Positions 1-4,939 of a DNA stretch of 7,949 nucleotides are shown one piece after another. Each line of letters begins with the position of its first letter. The first letter of the stretch is position 1. The position numbers and the translations under genes were made by a program. The notes under the pieces are model-generated. The model saw only the letters and a program-made list of their open reading frames with translations. It did no database searches and was not told where the DNA came from. Source of the DNA: Betaproteobacteria bacterium (GTDB lineage: Bacteria > Pseudomonadota > Gammaproteobacteria > Burkholderiales > Burkholderiaceae_E); NCBI GenBank assembly GCA_009922405.1, contig RFVZ01000116.1, positions 1-7,949 on the forward strand, given 5' to 3'.

Positions 1-25
1 CGAGTAGTACGCTCCGAGATGCACG

Positions 26-979
26 ATGAGACAGCGAATCGATTACGGTATTGACCTTGGCACCACGAACTCTGCGCTTGCGCGGATGGAGGGCGGCGAG
101 CCCAAGATCCTGAAGAGTGACGATACGCAGTCGGACACGACGCCTTCGTGTGTCGCGTTTACTAAGGCGAAAAACGTCCACGTCGGTGCGCACGCCCAAA
201 ATCTTGTTCAGGAAGAGGCCAGCCGAGCGTTCCGGCGGCGGGCGCAGGCTGCTCCACAGACGTCGAATGCGTTTGCAGAGTTCAAGCGAACGATGGGCAC
301 GGACCGCCAGTACCACAGTGACCACATGGCGGATGATTTCGCCTCGGAGGCTCTTTCAGCGCACGTCTTGCGCAAGCTCAGGAGCTATGTGCGCGACGAG
401 CCCGTTGATACGGCCGTCATCACGGTGCCCGCGATGTTTCGCCAGAACCAGCTCGATGCAACCCAGCGGGCTGCCGAGATGGCGGGCTTTGCTTATGTGG
501 AACTCTTGCAGGAACCGATCGCGGCGTCGATCGCCTACGGGATTCAGGCCGGAGCCATCGACGGGCACTGGCTCGTTTTTGACTTCGGTGGCGGGACCTT
601 TGATGCCGCTTTGATGCGAGTTGAAGAAGGTGTGATGCGCGTGGTGGATACCGAAGGTGATAACCACCTCGGGGGCAAGAACCTCGATCAGGCGATCGTA
701 GAAGAACTGCTGTTGCCGGCGCTTGCGGTCGATTCTCAGCTGGCGTTGACGCAGACCCTGGCTGATCCGGAACGCAGGCGCCTGCTCTCAGGCGCCCTAA
801 AACGGCATGCGGAACGCGCGAAAATTCAGTTGTCGACCCGCGAGAGCGTGCTGATCGAGATTGAAGATCTCGGCGACGACGATGAAGGCGAGGAAATCAT
901 CGCCGAAATCAATTTGCTGTTGAGCGATTGGGAGCGCGTGGCGAGACCCACTGCTGGCACGGAATGGTTTGAGCGGTGA
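26..979 (+). CDS. Hsp70-family protein, N-terminal ATPase-domain fragment
   Basis: This is the 317-residue N-terminal part of an Hsp70-type ATP-dependent chaperone. Visible actin-fold ATPase motifs are phosphate-1 IDLGTTNS (residues 9-16), FKRTMG with Lys87 matching the catalytic Lys70 of DnaK, VPAMF around Pro135, LLQEPIAASIAYG with Glu163, and phosphate-2 VFDFGGGTFD (residues 184-193). The spacing follows DnaK. The frame is native up to about residue 308 (SDWERVARP). The last ten residues (TAGTEWFER and neighbours) are out-of-frame sequence before TGA. The ATG at 26 is the only possible start, because an in-frame TAG lies at 5-7 and no GTG or TTG lies between. Its Shine-Dalgarno is weak. 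An ORF from upstream could end at the TGA at 27-29, giving an ATGA overlap and translational coupling. Alone, this fragment lacks the adenosine-contacting end of the ATPase domain and the substrate-binding domain, so it is unlikely to be an active chaperone. Confidence 0.75.
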   Translation: MRQRIDYGIDLGTTNSALARMEGGEPKILKSDDTQSDTTPSCVAFTKAKNVHVGAHAQNLVQEEASRAFRRRAQAAPQTSNAFAEFKRTMGTDRQYHSDHMADDFASEALSAHVLRKLRSYVRDEPVDTAVITVPAMFRQNQLDATQRAAEMAGFAYVELLQEPIAASIAYGIQAGAIDGHWLVFDFGGGTFDAALMRVEEGVMRVVDTEGDNHLGGKNLDQAIVEELLLPALAVDSQLALTQTLADPERRRLLSGALKRHAERAKIQLSTRESVLIEIEDLGDDDEGEEIIAEINLLLSDWERVARPTAGTEWFER

Positions 980-2528
980 GAGCCTGCGAACCTTGATCCC
1001 CGTGGGGGGGCCGACGCTCTCTCAAACCTTGCGTCGGATGCTGCGCGAACAACTCACTGAGCGACTCGATACGCGGGTTGATCCGATGACCGCAGTGGCG
1101 CGTGGGGCCGCAATTTTCGCGTCGACCCGACAGGTCCCGCGCGCGATGCAACGGCGTGATACGAGTAAAGCGCAGCTCACCCTGCGCCATCCCGACAGCA
1201 CGGTGGAAACGGAAGTCACTGTCGGCGTGCGGGTGGACCGCGAGTTGTCGACCGGAGTCCTCCCGGAGTCGCTTTCGATCGAACTGGTGCGCGCTGACCG
1301 TGGATGGACCAGCGGGCGCTTGGCCCTTGAAGATGACGTGGCTGTGTTGACGGCGGCTCTTGAGCCCGGTGTGCAGAATCGCTTCGAAGTCACCTTGACC
1401 GATTCGCAGGGTAATTCTCTCGATGCCGAGCCGGCTGAATTCTCGATTTTGCAGGGGCTGCGGATTGCCCACGCCACGCTGCCCTATCACATTGGGGTTG
1501 ACGTTGTCGATTTGGCCAGTGGTCAGCAGGGGGTCTATCCGATCGCTGGGCTCGAAAAGAATCGTTCCTTGCCGGCCCGCGGTAAAGGCACCTACCGGAC
1601 CGCTAAAGCTATTCGGGCGGGTGAAGCTGACGATCGGATCTGCATCGAATTTGTCGAAATGGCTTATGAAGCGATCGGCTCGAAAGCAAGCTTGAATCAA
1701 CCGCTGGGCTCGATCACCCTGACTGGAAAAGACCTGACGACGACGCTTCCAGAAGGTAGCGCAGTCGAAATCACCCTGAAGGTCGATGCGTCACGGCGGA
1801 TTACAGCGACGGTATTTTTCCCTGCTGTGGATGAGCAGATCGATCGGGCAATGGAGCCCAATCTGCAATCTGAGGATCACAGCCGCTTGCGTGCCGATCT
1901 GACCGAAGCGCGTTCGGTGGTTGCTCGTGTTCGCGATATCGCCCCACCTGAGACCTTGATTCGACTCGAGGTCGAATTCGACGCACTCGAAAAGCTGATG
2001 GTTGCCGACGAGGCGGACCTGGATCGTTTGCTTGAGGTGCGAGAACGGCTCCGCTCGGCGATGGTCGAGCTGGATGCGTCGGACCGATCGGCCGATTGGT
2101 TGCGCGCTGAAAAACGTCTCGAAGCGGCAATGGCCTCCTTGACTGTGACGGTGCGACGTCTGCAATCGACTGCGGTGCAGCCGGTCATTGACGAATTTCA
2201 TCAGCGCATTGCTGCCTTGCGGACCCTCAAGGACCCGCGGATTGCCCGCGCGATGACTGACGAGATTCGGGCTCACGTCTTTACGTTGGTTCGCGAGGAT
2301 ATCGGCCTCTGGGCGTCCTACATCGCCGGATTTGAGCGGGATTTCGACAGCAGGGCGTGGACCGACCGAGCCGAAGCGCGCACCTTGCTAGACGAGGCGC
2401 TGAAGCGGATGGCGGGGAAACCCGACCGCGCCGAACTGGAGCGGATGGTGATTGCGATGTTTGCGCTTTTGCCGCGCGAGGACAGGCTCAGCGCGCGTCA
2501 GGTCAGCGACGAGGTGTTGCGCCAGTAA
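969..2528 (+). CDS. Hsp70-family protein, C-terminal fragment (end of ATPase domain, extra domain, substrate-binding domain)
   Basis: This is the downstream part of the same Hsp70 gene in another frame. The residues begin with SGESLRTLIPVGGPT, the adenosine/phosphate loop of Hsp70 ATPases, followed by the ATPase C-terminal helix VDPMTAVARGAAIFAS (about residues 37-52). About 115 residues (55-170) are an insertion not found in DnaK, including RGWTSGRL and NRFEVTLTDSQGN, which suggest a beta-sandwich. From PYHIGVDVVD (172 on), the sequence resembles the DnaK peptide-binding beta domain, with LNQPLGSITLTG and a strand ending RITATVFFP. Residues about 275-519 are charged and helical, like the lid. 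The nominal start is a TTG at 969 with no Shine-Dalgarno, and the frame is open upstream to 924. It is therefore probably a continuation of the N-terminal fragment rather than a separately initiated gene. Its last 26 bp overlap the convergent phosphatase gene. Confidence 0.7.
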   Translation: MSGESLRTLIPVGGPTLSQTLRRMLREQLTERLDTRVDPMTAVARGAAIFASTRQVPRAMQRRDTSKAQLTLRHPDSTVETEVTVGVRVDRELSTGVLPESLSIELVRADRGWTSGRLALEDDVAVLTAALEPGVQNRFEVTLTDSQGNSLDAEPAEFSILQGLRIAHATLPYHIGVDVVDLASGQQGVYPIAGLEKNRSLPARGKGTYRTAKAIRAGEADDRICIEFVEMAYEAIGSKASLNQPLGSITLTGKDLTTTLPEGSAVEITLKVDASRRITATVFFPAVDEQIDRAMEPNLQSEDHSRLRADLTEARSVVARVRDIAPPETLIRLEVEFDALEKLMVADEADLDRLLEVRERLRSAMVELDASDRSADWLRAEKRLEAAMASLTVTVRRLQSTAVQPVIDEFHQRIAALRTLKDPRIARAMTDEIRAHVFTLVREDIGLWASYIAGFERDFDSRAWTDRAEARTLLDEALKRMAGKPDRAELERMVIAMFALLPREDRLSARQVSDEVLRQ

Positions 2529-3198
2529 GGTCGAGCCAGGCCTTGAGGCGCGCGGGGACATCAGCGACGGCTCCAGCCCCCCAGGTCTCCGGCGGCTCTG
2601 AGGCGTCATAAAACCCCCAGCCCGCTGCAATTGAGAACATTCCCGCGGCGTCGCTGGCTTGAATGTCGCGTCGATCGTCGCCGACGTAGACACACCGATT
2701 CGGTGTGACCTGGGCTAGATTCGCGGCGTGGAGTAGCGGTGCAGGATGCGGTTTGGCATGCGGGGTCGTATCTCCGCCCACCGCGGTCGCACTGCGTGCG
2801 CTAAGTCCAAGACCGGCAAGGACTGGAATCACCAGGCGCTCGGCCTTGTTGCTGACCACCCCCCATTGGATTCCTGCTGCGTCGAGCGCCTCGAGAACCT
2901 CCCCCATGCCGTCGAAAAGCCGCGTGTGAATGACCAGGCCTTGCTCATAACGCTGGAGAAATTCGACTCGCATCGCCTCATAGCCCTCGTCCTCTGGCTG
3001 CAGTCCGAAGGCCCGGCCGATCAGCCCGCGCGCCCCGCGAGAAACAAAGGGCCGCAGGTCCGATACTGGCAGGGCGGCGAGGCCGCGCGCTTCCCGCATG
3101 GCATTGACCGGGGCGGAGAGATCTTCGGCGGTGTCGGCAAGGGTGCCGTCAAGATCGAAAAAAACCGCCTCTGGGATGAAAGGCGACGACGGATTCAT
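2503..3198 (-). CDS. mupP: HAD-family phosphatase, MupP/Gph type (N-acetylmuramic acid 6-phosphate phosphatase or phosphoglycolate phosphatase)
   Basis: This is a complete 231-residue HAD hydrolase of subfamily IA, probably cytosolic and Mg-dependent. Motif I is FFDLDGTLADT (nucleophile Asp15, acid/base Asp17), motif II is VVSNK (Ser116), motif III is AKPHPAP (Lys149), and motif IV is YVGDDRRD (Asp174, Asp175, Asp178). Residues between motifs I and II form the helical cap. Such proteins are often annotated as phosphoglycolate phosphatase (Gph). The gene follows ubiG as in Pseudomonas, where the ubiG-linked homologue MupP dephosphorylates MurNAc 6-phosphate in the cell-wall recycling route that feeds AmgK and MurU. 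WGVV.NK and the C-terminal WGA also resemble MupP as I remember it. The start ATG overlaps the ubiG stop as ATGA with no Shine-Dalgarno before it, so translational coupling to ubiG is likely. Family assignment is firm, but the substrate is inferred from context and resemblance. Confidence 0.88.
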   Translation of the reverse strand: MNPSSPFIPEAVFFDLDGTLADTAEDLSAPVNAMREARGLAALPVSDLRPFVSRGARGLIGRAFGLQPEDEGYEAMRVEFLQRYEQGLVIHTRLFDGMGEVLEALDAAGIQWGVVSNKAERLVIPVLAGLGLSARSATAVGGDTTPHAKPHPAPLLHAANLAQVTPNRCVYVGDDRRDIQASDAAGMFSIAAGWGFYDASEPPETWGAGAVADVPARLKAWLDLTGATPRR

Positions 3199-3932
3199 GG
3201 GGCGTGTTTGCGCAATGCAACCAGGTAATTCACGGAGACATCATTGGGATGCAGCGCATAGACCTGACTCAGCGGATTGTAGGTCAGACCTTTCATCTCG
3301 ACCAGTTCGAGTCCGGCCGAGCGGGCGGATCCGACGAGTTCGGACGGCTTAATGAATTTGTCGTATTCGTGGGTTCCGCGGGGAAGCAACCGCAGCACAT
3401 ACTCGGCGCCGATAATCGCGAACAGAAATGCTTTTGGATTGCGATTAATGGTCGAGAAGAACAACCAGCCACCGGGCTTGGCCATTTCGGCACAGGCCCG
3501 AATGGTGGAGGCGGGATCGGGCACGTGCTCGAGCATCTCCATGCAGGTCACGGTATCGAAGGATTCAGGCTCTGCCTGCGCCAAGTCTTCGGCGGCGATG
3601 CGTCGGTATTGAACACTGACACCGCTTTCCAGGCGATGTAATTCGGCCACCTTGAGAGGGCGATCAGCCAGATCGATCCCGGTGACCACCGCACCCGCCC
3701 GCGCCATGGATTCGGCCAGGATGCCGCCCCCACAACCCACATCGACGATACGTCGACCCGTCAGTGGTGCGAGCGCATCGATCCATCCGAGTCGCAGTGG
3801 ATTAATGGCATGCAGCGGCTTGAATTCGGATTCTGGATCCCACCAGCGCGATGCCAAGGCCTGAAACTTGGAGAGTTCACCGGGATCGAAGTTAGAGGAC
3901 CCAGACTGGCTGGTTGATGCGTAAGTGGGCAC
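3195..3932 (-). CDS. ubiG: Ubiquinone biosynthesis O-methyltransferase UbiG
   Basis: UbiG is an S-adenosylmethionine-dependent O-methyltransferase that performs both O-methylation steps of ubiquinone synthesis (bifunctional 2-polyprenyl-6-hydroxyphenol methylase / 3-demethylubiquinol 3-O-methyltransferase). This 245-residue protein has the family hallmarks in order: an N-terminal RWWDPESEFKPLHAINPLR block (29-47), SAM motif I VDVGCGGGIL (63-72), the acidic ribose-binding GIDLAD (85-90), MEMLEHVPDP (131-140), and FSTINRNPKAF (159-169). The last block is followed by a hydrophobic segment and LPRGTHEYDKFI (183-194), a region linked in E. coli UbiG to membrane association. Length is close to the usual 240 or so. 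The start is GTG at 3930-3932, the only upstream in-frame candidate, preceded weakly by GGGA. The gene lies downstream of the ompA terminator, so it either has its own promoter, which I could not identify, or depends on read-through. The phosphatase gene overlaps its 3' end. Confidence 0.95.
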   Translation of the reverse strand: MPTYASTSQSGSSNFDPGELSKFQALASRWWDPESEFKPLHAINPLRLGWIDALAPLTGRRIVDVGCGGGILAESMARAGAVVTGIDLADRPLKVAELHRLESGVSVQYRRIAAEDLAQAEPESFDTVTCMEMLEHVPDPASTIRACAEMAKPGGWLFFSTINRNPKAFLFAIIGAEYVLRLLPRGTHEYDKFIKPSELVGSARSAGLELVEMKGLTYNPLSQVYALHPNDVSVNYLVALRKHAP

Positions 3933-3952
3933 GATATTGAATCCCGGGCTTT

Positions 3953-3965
3953 GCGTCGCAGACGC
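3953..3965. repeat. Short perfect inverted repeat in the ubiG leader
   Basis: GCGTC and GACGC form a perfect 5-bp inverted repeat separated by 3 bases, about 20 bp upstream of the ubiG start. It could form a small hairpin in the ubiG leader. It has no U-tract and could be chance at this GC content. Confidence 0.3.
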
Positions 3966-3976
3966 TCCGTGAAATG

Positions 3977-4011
3977 GAAAAACGCCCCGAGAGCTTGAGC
4001 CAGCGGGGCGT
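3977..4011 (-). terminator. Intrinsic (Rho-independent) terminator of ompA
   Basis: Read on the minus strand, ACGCCCC (4011-4005) pairs perfectly with GGGGCGT (3988-3982) to give a 7-bp GC-rich stem with a 16-base loop. The stem is followed directly by a run of five U (3982-3978, the first shared with the stem). It begins 23 bp after the ompA stop codon and ends 45 bp before the ubiG start. This is the expected place and structure for an ompA terminator, and it separates ompA from the ubiG-mupP unit. Opposite-strand use is unlikely because no T-run follows the stem on the plus strand. Confidence 0.88.
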
Positions 4012-4033
4012 CTGAGTCGGGATCAACCTAAGC

Positions 4034-4789
4034 TTACTTGGTCGGTCGGGTTCCCACGACTTCGATTTCTACGCGACGGTTCTTTGCCCGTCCTTCCTTG
4101 GTCTTATTGCTGGCAACAGGTTGCTTTTCACCTTTGCCTTCGGTGTAGATCCGATTGGGCTCGATGCCTTTGCTAACCAGATACGCTTTCACTGAATCAG
4201 CACGACGCTGCGATAGGCGATCGTTGTACTTATCGGAGCCAACACTGTCGGTGTGGCCGACGGCGATAACCACTTCAAGGGCGATGCCCTTGATCTGACC
4301 AATCAATGCGTCGAGCTTTGCTTTGCCTTCGGGTTTGACGACTGTCTTGTCAAAATCAAAGAACGTGTCGGAAGCGAAGCTGACTTTTTCGCTAGTCGGG
4401 CGGGGTGATGGGGCAGCGGCTGGCGCGGGCACTGGGGCAACCACGGCCGGGGCCGGCGGTGCGGCTTTGGGCGCTACTTCGGCAGCTTTGGGTTGGACCT
4501 GGGCCGGTGCGGGTGCAGGGGCAGCAGCAGGCGCCGGGGCTGGTGCTGGCACTGGTGCGGGCGGAGCGGCTTTGGGAAGCAGATCGTCGTCACATCCGGC
4601 GATTGCATTCGCGGGCGTGAACGAGCCGGTGCGCCAGCAAAGGTTGGCACCACTTTTAACGATCTGCGAACCGGAGGCCCCGATCACGTAGCCGGGGTTG
4701 TTCGGGTTGACCGTCTGGGCCAAAACCAAACCGCTGGCAGTGACTGCGATTGCAGACACAGCGACACGCAGTTGAACTGAATACTTCAT
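4034..4789 (-). CDS. ompA: OmpA-family peptidoglycan-associated outer membrane protein
   Basis: This is a 251-residue exported envelope protein. A signal peptide covers residues 1-24, with cleavage probably after LVLA. A short mature region (25-73) has two cysteines (Cys51 in LCWR and Cys66 in GCDD) that could form a disulfide. A low-complexity Pro/Ala linker (about 74-133) then spans to the C-terminal OmpA domain (about 136-245). That domain contains FDFDK, GHTDSVGSDKYN and NRRVEIEV. Asp181 and Arg196 match the 15-residue spacing of the diaminopimelate-binding pair Asp271/Arg286 of E. coli OmpA, so non-covalent peptidoglycan binding is expected. The N-terminal part is too short for an eight-stranded barrel, so this is not a porin-type OmpA. 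The ATG at 4787-4789 was chosen because GAGGA precedes it by 5 bases. A GTG four codons upstream (4801) would overlap that ribosome-binding site. The gene is divergent from gyrA and has its own terminator. Confidence 0.94.
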   Translation of the reverse strand: MKYSVQLRVAVSAIAVTASGLVLAQTVNPNNPGYVIGASGSQIVKSGANLCWRTGSFTPANAIAGCDDDLLPKAAPPAPVPAPAPAPAAAPAPAPAQVQPKAAEVAPKAAPPAPAVVAPVPAPAAAPSPRPTSEKVSFASDTFFDFDKTVVKPEGKAKLDALIGQIKGIALEVVIAVGHTDSVGSDKYNDRLSQRRADSVKAYLVSKGIEPNRIYTEGKGEKQPVASNKTKEGRAKNRRVEIEVVGTRPTK

Positions 4790-4794
4790 GTTGA

Positions 4795-4799
4795 TCCTC
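4795..4799 (-). promoter_or_regulatory. Ribosome-binding site of ompA
   Basis: The minus strand reads TGAGGATCAAC before the ATG at 4789. GAGGA is a strong Shine-Dalgarno with 5-base spacing. This decides the ompA start in favour of ATG 4789 over the in-frame GTG at 4801, whose own bases overlap this site. Confidence 0.85.
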
Positions 4800-4809
4800 A
4801 CAGGGAAAG

Positions 4810-4835
4810 ACCACCAAAGTGTGCCACAGGGTGGT
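4810..4835 (-). repeat. Inverted repeat in the ompA 5' leader
   Basis: On the minus strand ACCACC (4835-4830) and GGTGGT (4815-4810) are perfect complements separated by 14 bases. They end 11 bases before the ompA Shine-Dalgarno, so a stem-loop could form in the ompA leader without covering the ribosome-binding site. An overlapping smaller hairpin (CCAC/GTGG) is also possible. A role in mRNA stability is only inferred by analogy with the E. coli ompA leader. Confidence 0.4.
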
Positions 4836-4922
4836 GTGTCTCGCTACTGGATGTAAAACCCCGCCCACTGTTGGGTTGGTTGGGCGTCTCTTTGAAGCAA
4901 CACGGTCAGCCGAGCCCCTAAA

Positions 4923-4931
4923 TGTTACAAT
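4923..4931 (+). promoter_or_regulatory. Candidate extended -10 promoter element of gyrA
   Basis: TGTTACAAT matches the extended -10 pattern TGnTATAAT with one mismatch. TACAAT occupies 4926-4931. A weak -35 candidate, CGGTCA (4903-4908, three of six consensus bases), sits at 17-bp spacing. A start of transcription about 7-9 bases after the hexamer would fall at 4938-4940, at or next to the A of the gyrA ATG. The element also explains the spurious in-frame ATG at 4922, which lies within it. Confidence 0.55.
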
Positions 4932-4939
4932 TCGGCCAC

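Larger units (their letters stand above)
26..2528 (+). pseudogene. Hsp70-family chaperone gene interrupted by a frameshift/small deletion
   Basis: Taken together, two adjacent reading frames encode one Hsp70-family protein of about 834 codons. The first frame gives most of the ATPase domain. The second continues with the end of the ATPase domain (VGGPT, then VDPMTAVARGAAI), a beta-rich region and a helical C-terminus. Frame 1 runs to a TGA at 977-979. Frame 2 is open only after the TGA at 921-923, so the frame change must fall within about 924-976. Reading frame 1 to SDWERVARP (ending 949) and joining frame 2 at LLARNGLSGES (from 951) restores Hsp70 sequence, but about 11 residues present in DnaK at this point are missing. 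A net loss of about 32 bp would explain both the missing residues and the frame change. The cause may be genuine decay or a sequence error. I see no slippery heptamer that would suggest programmed frameshifting. The locus is not DnaK itself, because it is longer and has an extra domain. Confidence 0.75.

Noticed and set aside
924..976. Programmed ribosomal frameshift in the Hsp70 gene
   Set aside because: No slippery heptamer or obvious downstream stimulatory structure is visible. A programmed shift would not explain the roughly 11 missing residues.
909..1700. 263-codon minus-strand ORF spanning the Hsp70 junction
   Set aside because: It lies opposite clear Hsp70 coding sequence, with no family features or start signals, so it is an antisense shadow.
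4323..4691. Long plus-strand ORF opposite ompA, rich in Ala and Gly
   Set aside because: It mirrors the GC-rich Pro/Ala linker of OmpA on the opposite strand. It has no recognisable domain and no ribosome-binding site.
4790..4801. ompA start at GTG 4801
   Set aside because: A strong GAGGA Shine-Dalgarno lies inside this extension, 5 bases before the ATG at 4789. Starting at the GTG would place the site within the coding region and add residues ahead of a good signal peptide.
4810..4827. Sigma-54-like TGGCAC element in the ompA leader (minus strand)
   Set aside because: The -12 GC half is missing: the sequence reads GG, then 10 bases, then TG. The match is therefore only to the -24 half.
4922..4939. 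Alternative gyrA start ATG at 4922, adding six residues (MLQFGH)
   Set aside because: The conserved GyrA N-terminus begins at MDSFAKETLP (4940). The upstream ATG lies in a promoter-like TGTTACAAT element and has no ribosome-binding site.
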